Source: Paenibacillus cymbidii (GTDB lineage Bacteria > Bacillota > Bacilli > Paenibacillales > NBRC-103111). From it: a stretch of 64,000 nt of DNA. Under the pieces are notes generated by a model. The model was not told the DNA's origin. It made no database searches and saw nothing but the letters and a program-made list of their open reading frames with translations. The DNA is taken from the NCBI RefSeq assembly GCF_004764705.1, contig NZ_SHLX01000003.1, forward strand, positions 310,001 to 374,000, written 5' to 3'. Shown one piece after another: positions 27,063-35,996 of the stretch; the first letter of the stretch is position 1; every line of letters starts with the position of its first letter. The position numbers and the translations under genes were made by a program.

Positions 27063-28049
27063 TTGGCGGACGGAACAAGGGGGAATACACCCGGAGCAAC
27101 AGGCGATGAGGCCGGCATTCACCAACGGCACGATACGTCGTTTCGATTTTTGCTGTCGAGCAAGCAGCTGTTTGTCGAGCTGCTTCGCTCGTTTGTCCGC
27201 AAAGGCTGGGTGAATGACGTCGATGCGGCGGGAATCGAGGAAATACCGCATTCGTTCGTGTTGTCCGACTTCAAACGCAAAGAAGCGGATCTCGTGTACC
27301 GGGTCAAGCTGAACGGACAGGAGGTCGTATTTTTCCTGCTGATGGAGTTGCAGTCGCGTGTCGATTTCCTCATGCCTTACCGGTTGCTGTTGTACATCGT
27401 GGAAATATGGCGGTATTTGCTTAAAGACGCCGACATGCGAAAGATCGGGCGGAGCCGCTACCGGCTGCCGGCGATTGTGCCGATCGTGCTTTACAACGGA
27501 CGAAGACGTTGGACGGCAAGCACGAGCTTTCGGCAAATGATTGCCGGGGAGCGTCTGTTCGGCGGACAGATCGTCGATTTTAGCTATATTTTGATCGATG
27601 TGTGCCGTTATACGGAGGAAGAGCTGCTTGCGCTTGCCAATACGATCGGAGCGGTCTTTCTGCTCGATCAAACGCAAGACAGGGAGCAACTGCTGGATCG
27701 GCTGCGCAAGCTCATGGGGACAATTCGCGACATGCCGGAGCAGAAACGGCAGCCGTTTCTGGCGTGGATCGCCAGGATGATCGCCGGCAAGGTCCCCGAA
27801 AGCAAGGATATGGCGAACATCCTGCGGCATCAAGGAAATGGAGGGTCGATCATGGGGCTGGAAAAAGTGCTGAACGATATCAAGCGAGAAGGCAAGCAGG
27901 AAGGTAAGAGAGAAGGGAAACGGGAGGGCAAACGCGAAGGCAAACGCGAGGTAGCACGCAATTTGATCGGCATGGGGATGGACGATGCCATGATCGCGCG
28001 AGCGACCGGATTGGCGCCGGAACAAGTGCAGGAATTGCGACTGAGGTAA
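27063..28049 (+). CDS. Rpn-family nuclease (RpnL, YhgA/transposase_31 type)
   Basis: 328 residues. [18 protein letters not shown] is the hallmark N-terminal block of the Rpn/PD-(D/E)XK family. Presumed catalytic residues are D76 (EADLVY) and E95-x-Q97 (LLMELQS). A helical middle part with [14 protein letters not shown] follows. The C-terminus has five 4-residue EGK(Q/R) repeats, then a short globular end ([20 protein letters not shown]). Rpn proteins are DNA endonucleases, now described as anti-phage toxins whose own C-terminal fragment is the antitoxin. TTG start 8 bases after GGGAGG. Transcribed alone, between terminator 26966 and spoVR. Confidence 0.85.
   Translation: MADGTRGNTPGATGDEAGIHQRHDTSFRFLLSSKQLFVELLRSFVRKGWVNDVDAAGIEEIPHSFVLSDFKRKEADLVYRVKLNGQEVVFFLLMELQSRVDFLMPYRLLLYIVEIWRYLLKDADMRKIGRSRYRLPAIVPIVLYNGRRRWTASTSFRQMIAGERLFGGQIVDFSYILIDVCRYTEEELLALANTIGAVFLLDQTQDREQLLDRLRKLMGTIRDMPEQKRQPFLAWIARMIAGKVPESKDMANILRHQGNGGSIMGLEKVLNDIKREGKQEGKREGKREGKREGKREVARNLIGMGMDDAMIARATGLAPEQVQELRLR
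27852..28049 (+). CDS. Nested in-frame C-terminal protein (RpnS-like antitoxin candidate)
   Basis: ATG 27852 (residue 264 of the Rpn protein) is preceded by GGAGGG at 27840-27845 with a 6-base gap, stronger than the site used by the full-length TTG start. The product would be 65 residues, starting [15 protein letters not shown], with the five EGK(Q/R) repeats and the terminal helical domain. Work on E. coli Rpn loci showed that such separately made C-terminal fragments (RpnS) bind and block the toxic full-length protein. No direct evidence of translation here; the inference rests on the ribosome site and the conserved family layout. Confidence 0.6.
   Translation: MGLEKVLNDIKREGKQEGKREGKREGKREGKREVARNLIGMGMDDAMIARATGLAPEQVQELRLR
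27888..27947 (+). repeat. Five 12-nt coding repeats in rpn
   Basis: Five tandem 12-base units encode [20 protein letters not shown] (residues 276-295). Codons vary between units (GGC/GGT/GGG, AAG/AAA, CGC/CGG/AGA), so the array is not fresh slippage. The number of such 4-residue repeats varies between strains in known Rpn genes. Confidence 0.85.
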
Positions 28050-28153
28050 TCCCTTCTCATCTTGCCGTACGGAATTCGCCGCATACATGCCGCTTCTCCC
28101 TGCATATACATGGTATGAACGTTACCGACCATGACCTTGCGGGGGGAAAGCGC

Positions 28154-29566
28154 ATGAATCACGACGACATGGCCCAGCTTGAACGCGCCATAGCCGAAAT
28201 CAACGAAATTGCCAGCGGCTTCGGGCTTGACTATTACCCGATGCGATACGAAATTTGCCCTTCGGACATCATCTACACGTTCGGGGCGTACGGCATGCCG
28301 ACGCGCTTCAGTCACTGGTCGTTTGGAAAAAACTTTCACCGAATGAAGACCCAATACGACTTCGGTCTGAGCAAAATTTACGAGCTTGTCATCAACTCCA
28401 ACCCGTGCTACGCCTTCCTGCTCGAAGGCAACTCGCTCATCCAGAACAAGCTGATTGTGGCGCATGTGCTGGCGCACTGCGATTTTTTCAAAAACAACGT
28501 CCGTTTCTCGCGCACGAACCGCGACATGGTCGAAAGCATGTCGGCGACAGCCGAACGCATCCGCCGCTACGAGCTCGAGCACGGCACGGAAACGATCGAA
28601 AAATTTCTCGACGCCGTGCTGGCGATCCAGGAGCATGTCGATCCGAGCCTGTTCAAGCCGTACCGGCAAGGCGGCGGCGCAGGCAAACGGGCGCGCGTCG
28701 AAGCGGACGAGGAACAAGCAACGGCGCGCAAAACCGGCTACGAAGATTTGTGGGACATCGGTGCGGAAACGGAAACGGCGGCAGACGACGACGCGGCCTC
28801 CAAACGGTTTCCGGCAAAGCCGGAGAAAGATTTGATGTACTTCATCGAGGAGTACGCGGACCACCTGGAGGAATGGCAGCGCGACATCCTGACGATGCTG
28901 CGCGAGGAGATGTTGTACTTCTGGCCGCAAATCGAAACGAAAATCATGAACGAAGGCTGGGCCTCTTACTGGCATGTGCGCATTCTGCGCGAGCTGGAGC
29001 TGACCGAAGAGGAGACGATCGAGTTTTCCAAGCTCAACTCGGCGGTTGTGCAGCCTTCGCGGCAAAGCCTCAATCCGTATTATCTCGGGCTGAAAATATT
29101 CGAGGACATCGAGAAGCGGTGGGACGGCATGGAAGGCGCAACCCACGGTGACGGCCGGGCCAAACTGTTCGAGGTGCGCGAGTTCGATTCCGATGTTTCG
29201 TTTCTGCGCAATTATTTGACTAAGAAGCTGGTCGAGGATTTGGATCTGTATGTGTTCGAGAAAAAAGGCAGCGAATGGACGATCACCGAAAAAGCGTGGG
29301 AACAGGTGCGCGATCAGCTCGTGTATTCCCGCGTTAACGGCGGCTTCCCCTACATCGTTGTGGAAGACGGCGACTTCGAGCGCAACGGGGAGCTGCTGCT
29401 GGGGCATGCGTTCGAAGGCGTCGAGCTTGACTTGAAGTACATCGAACGCACGCTGCCGTACGTACAGCAACTGTGGAACAAACCTGTCCATTTGCAAACG
29501 ACGGTGGAAGACAAGACGGTAATGTTCAGCTACGACGGCAAAAAGATGAATCGCAAGTTTATGTAG
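28154..29566 (+). CDS. spoVR: SpoVR family protein
   Basis: 470 residues from ATG 28154, which follows GGGGGGAAAG; the frame is open 13 codons further upstream without a better site. Typical SpoVR blocks: [20 protein letters not shown] near the N-terminus, [41 protein letters not shown], and the C-terminal SpoVR-like domain from about 380. In Bacillus it is needed for normal spore cortex formation and is functionally linked with PrkA kinase and YhbH; here yhbH lies 4.5 kb away and no prkA is in the window. No leader or membrane segment. Confidence 0.93.
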   Translation: MNHDDMAQLERAIAEINEIASGFGLDYYPMRYEICPSDIIYTFGAYGMPTRFSHWSFGKNFHRMKTQYDFGLSKIYELVINSNPCYAFLLEGNSLIQNKLIVAHVLAHCDFFKNNVRFSRTNRDMVESMSATAERIRRYELEHGTETIEKFLDAVLAIQEHVDPSLFKPYRQGGGAGKRARVEADEEQATARKTGYEDLWDIGAETETAADDDAASKRFPAKPEKDLMYFIEEYADHLEEWQRDILTMLREEMLYFWPQIETKIMNEGWASYWHVRILRELELTEEETIEFSKLNSAVVQPSRQSLNPYYLGLKIFEDIEKRWDGMEGATHGDGRAKLFEVREFDSDVSFLRNYLTKKLVEDLDLYVFEKKGSEWTITEKAWEQVRDQLVYSRVNGGFPYIVVEDGDFERNGELLLGHAFEGVELDLKYIERTLPYVQQLWNKPVHLQTTVEDKTVMFSYDGKKMNRKFM

Positions 29567-29597
29567 TGGCGCGGGTCCAGCGTCCGGCGCCGGATTG

Positions 29598-29789
29598 AAA
29601 TAGGCCGCGAAAAATGGCTTATTTGCCCTCTTTTCCACGCTGCATCAACAATGACCAGTGAAATCGCTGGCTATTTGGTCCAAACCGCCCCCAAATCGAA
29701 CATTTTAGCGAAATAGCCAGTGATAACACTGGCTATTTCGTTGCCGCCAACCATTTTGGCGGAGATAGGCCATAATAAATGGCTTATTT
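29598..29789. repeat. A-B-B-A hairpin element (copy 3)
   Basis: A 29598-29624, B 29650-29676, B 29710-29739 (arms GAAATAGCCAGTG/CACTGGCTATTTC), A 29764-29789. Spacing between hairpin starts is 52, 62 and 53 bases. It lies between spoVR and the convergent response-regulator remnant. Confidence 0.88.
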
Positions 29790-29845
29790 CCAAGTACGTC
29801 CTTTTCCCCTAGCTTTCCGTTAGAAAAGTATGAGTGCCGCGGCGC

Positions 29846-29971
29846 TCAGGGCATAAACTTGTAGCCGACGCCCCACACCGTTTTGATGTGCTTCGGTTCT
29901 TTCGGGACAAGCTCGATCTTCTTGCGCAGGTTCGTCATGTGCACGCCGATTGCACGGTTTACGGTCGCGTG
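29846..29971 (-). pseudogene. Remnant of an OmpR-type response regulator (C-terminus only)
   Basis: The last 40 or so codons encode the end of a winged-helix domain: AIGVHMTNLRKKIELVPKEP followed by IKTVWGVGYKFMP and a stop, a classic OmpR/PhoB ending. Upstream of about 29972 the similarity ends abruptly where sequence from the opposite strand of a different gene begins. No promoter, receiver domain or start is left. A deletion or rearrangement appears to have fused it tail-to-middle with the hybrid-kinase remnant. Confidence 0.75.
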
Positions 29972-30650
29972 GAAATGCTCAAGCTGCCGGAGCGGACGAG
30001 AGCGGACGCAGTGCTCGTCAAACCGGTCAGCCGCATCGACCTGCAGCGCGCGCTGCAGGCGTTGGCGCTGCATGAGCCATCCCGGCTCGCTGTTGCGGAA
30101 GCGGAAGCCGCCGCCTTCGAGGAGCGAGTTCCCGGGCTTGCGGCCATGTTCTTGTGGCAGAAGACAACGAAATCAACCGGCTAATCATAACCGACCATTT
30201 GCAGAGGATGGGCTTTCGCATGACCCTGGCGGAAGACGGCATACACGCGCTTGAGCTGCTGCCGCAGCGCGACTGGGAGCTGATCGTGATGGATTTGCAT
30301 ATGCCAGCGTCCGCTACCGTCATGTGCCGATTGTGGCGTACACGGCCAACGTCGTCAAGGACGACCATAGCATTTGCTACGAAATCGGCATGAACGATAT
30401 CCTGACCAAGCCGATCGACGAGGAGCAGCTTGCAGCGGTTGTGGCCAATGGGTGCCGGCGGCCCGGCGTTCGGCGCACACGCTGAAGGACGTGACGGGCA
30501 ACTTGTGCGCCAAGTCGCTGTGGACGGCGGCGAGCGCGCTGGAGACGGCTTTGCTTCAGGAGGCGGCCGAGGATGAGCAAACGAAATGTCTTACGCTCGT
30601 GCTGGCGGAGATCGACCGCATTCTCGATTCGCTGCCGCGCTTGACGATTC
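29972..30650 (+). pseudogene. Decayed hybrid sensor kinase (receiver and HPt pieces)
   Basis: Pieces appear in different frames, in the order expected for a hybrid kinase: end of one receiver (ADAVLVKPVSRIDLQRALQA, 29990-30070); start of a second receiver (MAEDNEINRLIITDHLQRMG with phospho-acceptor region LIVMDLHMP, to about 30305); a frameshift or small deletion; its second half (VPIVAYTANVVKDD, NDILTKPIDEEQL, to about 30450); another shift; then an HPt domain with its histidine (SAHTLKDVTGNLCAKSL, from about 30465). The kinase core is absent. At least three lesions make a functional product impossible. Confidence 0.8.
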
Positions 30651-30728
30651 CGGCGAACGTCCCTATGATAAACAGTGTTGAATCAACCGGTACAAGCCCA
30701 AACATTCGGGAGCGAAGGGGGGAACAAA

Positions 30729-31262
30729 GTGGAGCTCGGAACGAAAATCAAGAAGCTGCGCACGGACCAGAACCGCAGCTTGACCGAAATTGCCGCCGCT
30801 TGCGGCTTTACGAAAAGCTTGCTCTCCAAAATCGAAAACGGCAAAACGGTGCCCCCGATCGCCACGCTGGAAAAAATCGCCGATGCGCTTGGCACGAAGG
30901 TGGCGGCGCTGCTTAACGACCGGATGCAATCGGGCACGATTATGGTGAAGGCGGAGCAGCGGCGGGACAATCTGGTGAAAACCGACAAAGGCTACTCGTT
31001 TTTTGCTTTTGCAGTCGAGCGCAGCGAGAAGCTGATGCAGCCGTACTTGTTCGTGGCGCATAAGGACGAGCCGCAAGGGAATGCGTATACGCACGCCGGC
31101 GAGGAGTTCATTTATATTCTCGAAGGAGAAATGCGCTATAAAGTCGGCGATGTCGAATATACGCTGCGCGCCGGCGACAGCCTGTATTTCGATTCGGTTG
31201 AAGTGCACTCGCTGACGCCGGTTACGGACGAAGTCAAATATTTGGGCGTGTTCGCCAAGTAG
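30729..31262 (+). CDS. XRE-family regulator with C-terminal cupin
   Basis: 177 residues. Helix-turn-helix at about 5-60 (IKKLRTDQNRSLTEIAAACG, TKSLLSKIENG), linker, then a cupin at about 100-175 (HAGEEFIYILEGEMRYKVGD and RAGDSLYFDSVEVHSL). The cupin would sense a small ligand and set DNA binding. GTG 30729 follows AAGGGGGGAACAAA. It stands immediately upstream of an operon whose promoter is overlapped by inverted repeats (31320-31356), so it is the obvious candidate regulator of the cupin/Tm-1-like/TIM-barrel genes. Confidence 0.87.
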   Translation: MELGTKIKKLRTDQNRSLTEIAAACGFTKSLLSKIENGKTVPPIATLEKIADALGTKVAALLNDRMQSGTIMVKAEQRRDNLVKTDKGYSFFAFAVERSEKLMQPYLFVAHKDEPQGNAYTHAGEEFIYILEGEMRYKVGDVEYTLRAGDSLYFDSVEVHSLTPVTDEVKYLGVFAK

Positions 31263-31319
31263 CCCCAGGACAAGAGGACTCTTTCGCAAGCCGGCAGGCG
31301 GAGAAGAGTCTATTTCTTT

Positions 31320-31356
31320 GTTGAAAATTCAACATAGTTGAATTACAATTAACTAT
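31320..31356 (+). promoter_or_regulatory. Sigma-A promoter overlapped by two inverted repeats
   Basis: TTGAAA (31321-31326), a 17-base spacer and TACAAT (31344-31349) make a near-consensus promoter. GTTGAAAATTCAAC (31320-31333) is a 14-base inverted repeat over the -35, and ATAGTT-N11-AACTAT (31334-31339, 31351-31356) spans the -10. The GTTGAA unit occurs three times. Placement suggests repression of the 31436 operon, probably by the XRE-cupin protein encoded just upstream. Confidence 0.7.
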
Positions 31357-31435
31357 GTAAATTCCGGCCGGCTGCGCCGCAGTCGTGCGGCGCACGGAGC
31401 CGACATACCCGAAGACGGAGGGACCCAACGAACTT

Positions 31436-31798
31436 ATGGCTACCATCGGCAATCTCAATGAGCAGAACCCGGCCAATATCCGCGAAATGGACTGGGGCAA
31501 AATCCAATGGCTGTGCGGCAAGGACATCGACCCGGATTGCGAAATGACGTTCGGCTCCGTGTACATCAATGCCGGCGTTTCGAATCCGCGCCACATTCAT
31601 CCGAATTGCGAGGAGTACATTTTTGTGCTGTCGGGCGAATGCGACCATACGCTCGGCGACGAGTCGTTTCATCTGACGCCGGGCATGATGCTGCGCATTC
31701 CGCGCGGCGTGCCGCATAATGCGACGACGACCAGCTGGGAGCCGTGCCGGATGATTATCGTGTATTCGTCGCCGGACCGGCAGACGATTGGCGAATAA
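31436..31798 (+). CDS. Cupin-domain protein
   Basis: 120 residues, single cupin. Motif 1: NPRHIHPNCEEYIFVLSGEC with HIH and E as metal ligands; motif 2: PRGVPHNATT with a third histidine. The start is taken at ATG 31436; GGAGGG lies 13 bases ahead, rather far, and the frame is open to 31385. First gene of a unit with the Tm-1-like and TIM-barrel genes. May be a small metal-dependent isomerase or dioxygenase, or a binding protein; the substrate is unknown. Confidence 0.78.
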   Translation: MATIGNLNEQNPANIREMDWGKIQWLCGKDIDPDCEMTFGSVYINAGVSNPRHIHPNCEEYIFVLSGECDHTLGDESFHLTPGMMLRIPRGVPHNATTTSWEPCRMIIVYSSPDRQTIGE

Positions 31799-31898
31799 GC
31801 GGCATCGCATCGAGAGAGAGCGGTCGGCGGCTGCCGGATGACCGCGTGCGGACGGAGTGGGGCTTGCCACCTGAGCTTGACGTGAAGGAGCGATCGAA

Positions 31899-33119
31899 GT
31901 GGCGGCGAAAGCGGTATTGATCGGGGCGCTGGATACGAAAGGCGCCGAATTTCAGTTTGTCGCGGATACGATCCGGAGGATGGGCGTAGAGGTATTTACC
32001 GTCGATACCGGCGTGCTCAGCGAGCCTTTATTCGCGCCCGACGTTACGGCCGCGGAGGTCGCAGCGGCAGCGGGTACCAGCCTGGACGCGCTGCGCGCGC
32101 AGAACGATCGCGGCGGCGCGGTTGCGGCGATGACGCGCGGCGCTGCCGTTGTCGTCGAGCGGCTGCTGGCTGAAGGGTTCGTTGGCGGTTTGTTCGGTAT
32201 GGGCGGCACCGCCGGCACAACGGTCGGCGCGGCGGCGATGCAGGCGGCGCCGGTCGGCATGCCGAAGGTGCTTGTGTCGACGGTGGCGTCGGGCAATACA
32301 CGTCCGTACGTCGGCGTCAAGGATATTGTGATGATGTATTCGGTCGTCGACATCGCCGGCATAAACAAGCTGTCGCGCCGCATCCTGAGCAACGCCGCAT
32401 ATGCGCTCGGCGGCATGATCCAGGGGCGTCTCGCGGAAGCGGAAGAGGCTGACGACAAAGTGACGATCGGCATGACGATGTTCGGCGTGACGACGCCTTG
32501 CGTGACGCGCGTGCGCGAAACGCTGGAGGCGCAAGGCTACGACACGCTCGTATTCCACGCCACCGGCACGGGCGGGCAGGCGATGGAGGAACTGATTCGC
32601 GCCGGCTTCATCAAAGGCGTCGCCGATGTTACGACGACGGAGCTTGCCGACGAGCTTGTCGGCGGCATCTTCAGCGCTGGCCCGAACCGGCTCGAGGCGG
32701 CCGTCCAGGCGGGCATTCCGCAAGTCGTTTCCGTAGGCGCGCTGGACATGGTCAACTTCGGGCCGCGCGACACGGTGCCCGCCCGGTTCGCGGATCGTAC
32801 GTTTTACCAGCACAACCCGACGACGACGCTGATGCGGACGACGACGGAAGAGAACGCGGCGCTTGGCCGCACGCTCGCCGGGAAGCTGAATGCGGCGACG
32901 GGGCCGCTGGTCGTCGTGTTCCCGCACGGCGGTGTGTCGCTGCTTGACCGCGCCGGGCAAGCATTCGACGGCGCAGAGCAGCGGCAGGCGCTGTACGCCG
33001 GCATTCGCAGCGTGCTGCGGGCGGACATTCCGCTGCTCGACATGGATGGCGACATCAACGATCCCGCCGTTTCGCTAACGATTGCCGAACAACTGCTGAA
33101 ACTGCTGCAGAAGAAATAA
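31899..33119 (+). CDS. Tm-1-like ATP-binding protein (UPF0261)
   Basis: 406 residues, matching the full length of the UPF0261 family: KAVLIGALDTKGAEFQFVAD at the N-terminus, a glycine-rich FGMGGTAGTTVGAAAM, STVASGNTRPYVG, MFGVTTPCVTRV, FHATGTGGQAMEELI, and GALDMVNFGPRDTVP. Family members bind ATP; their biochemical role in bacteria is not established. GTG start after AAGGAGCGATCGAA. It is followed 24 bases later by the TIM-barrel gene; the two correspond to the two halves of the tomato Tm-1 protein. Confidence 0.88.
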   Translation: MAAKAVLIGALDTKGAEFQFVADTIRRMGVEVFTVDTGVLSEPLFAPDVTAAEVAAAAGTSLDALRAQNDRGGAVAAMTRGAAVVVERLLAEGFVGGLFGMGGTAGTTVGAAAMQAAPVGMPKVLVSTVASGNTRPYVGVKDIVMMYSVVDIAGINKLSRRILSNAAYALGGMIQGRLAEAEEADDKVTIGMTMFGVTTPCVTRVRETLEAQGYDTLVFHATGTGGQAMEELIRAGFIKGVADVTTTELADELVGGIFSAGPNRLEAAVQAGIPQVVSVGALDMVNFGPRDTVPARFADRTFYQHNPTTTLMRTTTEENAALGRTLAGKLNAATGPLVVVFPHGGVSLLDRAGQAFDGAEQRQALYAGIRSVLRADIPLLDMDGDINDPAVSLTIAEQLLKLLQKK

Positions 33120-33143
33120 GCGCGGAAAGGAACGAGACGAAGC

Positions 33144-33971
33144 ATGAAAGCGACAAGACAGGAATTGATGGCCCGTTTGCGCGCGCAGGTGGCTGCAGGG
33201 CGCGCGCTGCTCGGCGCCGGTGCCGGCACCGGGCTTTCGGCCAAATGCGCGGAAGCCGGCGGCGTCGATTTGATCATCATTTACAACTCGGGCCGCTACC
33301 GGATGGCCGGGCGCGGATCGCTTGCGGGCCTTATGCCTTACGGCGATGCGAATCAGATCGTGGTCGACATGGGCGGCGAGGTGCTGCCGATCGTCAAATC
33401 GACGCCGGTGTTGGCCGGCGTTTGCGGCACCGACCCGTTTCGCGTAATGGAGGTGTATTTGAAGCAGCTGAAGGAAATGGGTTTCGCCGGGGTGCAGAAC
33501 TTCCCGACAGTTGGCCTGTGCGACGGCGTTTTCCGCCAAAACCTCGAGGAAACCGGCATGGGCTACGACCTCGAGGTGGAGATGATCCGCAAGGCGCATG
33601 AGCTCGACTTGCTGACGACGCCTTACGTATTCAACGAAGAGGACGCGCGCAAAATGGCGGAAGCCGGAGCCGACGTGCTCGTCGCCCATGTCGGGCTGAC
33701 GACGAAGGGCACGATTGGCGCATCGACGGCGCTAACGCTGGATGAGTCGGTCGACCTTGTGCAGCGCATCCATGACGCGGGCAAGGCGGTCAATCCCGAC
33801 ATCCTTGTCATTTGTCACGGCGGGCCGATATCGGAGCCGGAAGATGCGGCATATGTGCTGTCGCGGACGAAGGGAGTCGCCGGTTTCTTCGGCGCTTCGA
33901 GCGTGGAGCGGCTGCCGACCGAAATCGCCATCACCGAGCAAGTGCGCTGCTTCAAGCGGTTGACGCTGTAA
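33144..33971 (+). CDS. Phosphoenolpyruvate-hydrolase-family TIM-barrel protein
   Basis: 275 residues. [20 protein letters not shown] opening, [53 protein letters not shown], and the C-terminal [17 protein letters not shown]. These match the family related to phosphoenolpyruvate hydrolase/isocitrate-lyase-like barrels and the C-terminal half of plant Tm-1. Co-transcribed with the UPF0261 gene. The reaction is unknown; turnover of a carboxylate is the usual guess. Confidence 0.85.
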   Translation: MKATRQELMARLRAQVAAGRALLGAGAGTGLSAKCAEAGGVDLIIIYNSGRYRMAGRGSLAGLMPYGDANQIVVDMGGEVLPIVKSTPVLAGVCGTDPFRVMEVYLKQLKEMGFAGVQNFPTVGLCDGVFRQNLEETGMGYDLEVEMIRKAHELDLLTTPYVFNEEDARKMAEAGADVLVAHVGLTTKGTIGASTALTLDESVDLVQRIHDAGKAVNPDILVICHGGPISEPEDAAYVLSRTKGVAGFFGASSVERLPTEIAITEQVRCFKRLTL

Positions 33972-33977
33972 GCGGCA

Positions 33978-34027
33978 AACAGCCAGGCCAGACGCGCAAG
34001 GGCCGCGCGTTTGACCTGGCTGTTTTG
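33978..34027. terminator. Terminator after the TIM-barrel operon
   Basis: Long stem with outer arms AACAGCCAGG/CCTGGCTGTT and inner ACGCGC/GCGCGT, then TTTG. It lies between the convergent stops at 33971 and 34040, so it may serve both. Confidence 0.85.
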
Positions 34028-34039
34028 TTGCCCCGCGCT

Positions 34040-35194
34040 TTACACCGGCGCAATGGCCGCCGGTTTGAAGAATGTGCGCAGCGCTTTGTACACTTCGCTT
34101 TTTTCGCGGATGATGTAGTGCAGAAATTTCGGATTGCCAATATGGCGATAGGCCGACATCAGCGTGCTGCTGCGGTTGTATTGGTTCACTTCGCCGTAGC
34201 CGAACATATTGCAGCTGTGGATCAGCCGTTCGATCAGCTTGACGCAGCGCTCGTTGTCGGAGGTCAAATTGTCGCCGTCGGAGAAATGGAACGGGTAAAT
34301 GTTATAGTCCTGCGGCGAAAACCGGTGTTCGATAATGTCCAGCGCCTTCTGGTAAGCCGAAGAGCAAATCGTGCCGCCGCTTTCGCCGCGCGTGAAGAAG
34401 TCTTCCTCCGTCACTTCCTTCGCTTCCGTGTGGTGGGCGATGAAGACGATTTCCACTTTTTCGTATTTGCTGCGCAGGAAGCGGGTCATCCAGAAAAAAA
34501 AGCTGCGCGCGACATACTTTTCGAAGCTGCCCATCGAGCCCGACGTGTCCATCATCGCCAAAATGACCGCATTCGAGTGCGGCTTTTGCACTTCCTCCCA
34601 CGTTTTGAACCGCAGGTCGTCGGGCGAAATGCCGTGAATGCCCGGCGAACCGGAGCCGGCGTTGCGCCGCAAATTTTCGAGGATCGTCCGTTTTTTGTCG
34701 AGGTTGGACAAAATGCCTTTTTTGCGGATATCGTTAAATACGAGGTGGTCGGTTTCCATCAATTTTTTGTCTTTGTCCTGCAGGTTCGGCAGCTCAAGCT
34801 GCTCGAACAGCATCTCCTCCAGCTCCTCGAGCCTGACGTCCGCTTCGTAGTAGTCTTCGCCGGGCTGATTGCCCGCGCCTTCGCCCTTGCCGGGACCGGC
34901 GGAGGTGGCGGGATCGATGCCGATTACGTCGCCCACCTGGCTGTCGCCGTCGCCCTGCCCGATATGCTTCGATTTGTTGTAATTGTAGCGGAACCGGTAT
35001 TCATCGAGGCTTTTGATCGGCACTTTGATGATTTGTTTGCCGTCCGACATGATGATGCTTTCGTCGGTAACGAGATCGGGCAAATTTTGTTTGATCGCTT
35101 CGCGCACCTTTTGCTGATGGCGGGTCTGGTCCTGATAGCCTTTGCGGTGCAGCGACCAGTCGTCCTTCGAAACGGTGAACAATGGCTCAGCCAA
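34040..35194 (-). CDS. yhbH: YhbH, DUF444 sporulation protein with vWA domain
   Basis: About 384 residues. The C-terminal von Willebrand A-like domain has the MIDAS motif [10 protein letters not shown] at about 215, followed by [18 protein letters not shown] and [14 protein letters not shown]. The N-terminal third is charged ([20 protein letters not shown]). In Bacillus and E. coli (YeaH) it belongs with PrkA and SpoVR. TTG 35194 is chosen as start because GGAGGTG ends 6 bases upstream; the GTG at 35203 falls inside that site. Expected to be expressed in the mother cell or under starvation. Confidence 0.9.
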   Translation of the reverse strand: MAEPLFTVSKDDWSLHRKGYQDQTRHQQKVREAIKQNLPDLVTDESIIMSDGKQIIKVPIKSLDEYRFRYNYNKSKHIGQGDGDSQVGDVIGIDPATSAGPGKGEGAGNQPGEDYYEADVRLEELEEMLFEQLELPNLQDKDKKLMETDHLVFNDIRKKGILSNLDKKRTILENLRRNAGSGSPGIHGISPDDLRFKTWEEVQKPHSNAVILAMMDTSGSMGSFEKYVARSFFFWMTRFLRSKYEKVEIVFIAHHTEAKEVTEEDFFTRGESGGTICSSAYQKALDIIEHRFSPQDYNIYPFHFSDGDNLTSDNERCVKLIERLIHSCNMFGYGEVNQYNRSSTLMSAYRHIGNPKFLHYIIREKSEVYKALRTFFKPAAIAPV

Positions 35195-35350
35195 GTGAAA
35201 CACCTCCGATTGAATGACATGCTGCTGGGCTTGCGACGAAGCGCCGGGCCTGGAACATGCGGAAAGAAGAAATGCGGAATCGCGGAAAAAGAAGCTTGTT
35301 ACTATTTATATTCACGGCAGGGGGCAGTATGTGCGGGGAAATCGGGGAGA

Positions 35351-35405
35351 AAACGAGCCCGTTGTTGCCGGAACCGGACGGGCCGGACCCATAACGACGG
35401 GCTCG
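35351..35405 (-). terminator. Terminator of the DUF4190-like gene
   Basis: 13-bp arms CGAGCCCGTTGTT and AACGACGGGCTCG (one mismatch) with an inner CCGG stem; read on the minus strand the hairpin is followed by TTTTC. It lies just after the stop codon at 35412. Confidence 0.7.
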
Positions 35406-35411
35406 CTTCGA

Positions 35412-35858
35412 TCAGACGGCGCTGGCGCCAAGGAAGCCGATGAAAACCATCAGGAGCAGCAGCAGCACAACGCCGCCGTTGAACACGGTGCCGAGGACGG
35501 CGAACACCTTGTTGCGGTTTTTCTGCGCCAGACCGATGATGCCGAGCACAAGCCCGACGATGTTGCCGACGACGGCGCCGAGCATGCCCATGCCGTAAAA
35601 CACGAATGAAGTTTCGTTTTGCAGCCTCTCGATGTCCACTTGCCCGAGCTCGTCAATGGCATCGCTCGCCTTGGCGGCGAACGCGACGATAATGCCGATG
35701 AACAGCACAACCATCAGGAGCGACAGGATGAAGGAAACGATGCCTGGCCCGGAATGCTTGCGCCGGCCCGGCGTTTCCGGCTCCGATTCGGTTACCGGCG
35801 ACATCGAAGGCACCGGAGGCAACGATTCGGAAGGCGGTTCTTGCCGTTGTTGTTCCAT
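35412..35858 (-). CDS. DUF4190-like two-helix membrane protein
   Basis: 148 residues. A Pro/Glu-rich cytoplasmic N-terminus of about 35 residues, a membrane helix at about 38-60 (GIVSFILSLLMVVLFIGIIV), a loop, and a helix pair (GAVVGNIVGLVLGIIGLA and VFNGGVVLLLLLMVFIGFLG). The GxxG-rich second part and the QKNRNKVFAVLGTVFNG segment are typical of DUF4190/DUF4064-type proteins. GAGGTGATTCCT precedes ATG 35858. Function unknown. Confidence 0.72.
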   Translation of the reverse strand: MEQQRQEPPSESLPPVPSMSPVTESEPETPGRRKHSGPGIVSFILSLLMVVLFIGIIVAFAAKASDAIDELGQVDIERLQNETSFVFYGMGMLGAVVGNIVGLVLGIIGLAQKNRNKVFAVLGTVFNGGVVLLLLLMVFIGFLGASAV

Positions 35859-35996
35859 AGGAATCACCTCGGTCGATGGGGTCATTTGGATAAAATTATG
35901 ACACGTAACGATCACAAAAGCAATCGGGCGGGCGCTCCGATTCGTCGCTTCGATATGGTATGATGAGCAGAAGCCATTATAAAGGAGTGGAAAGCG

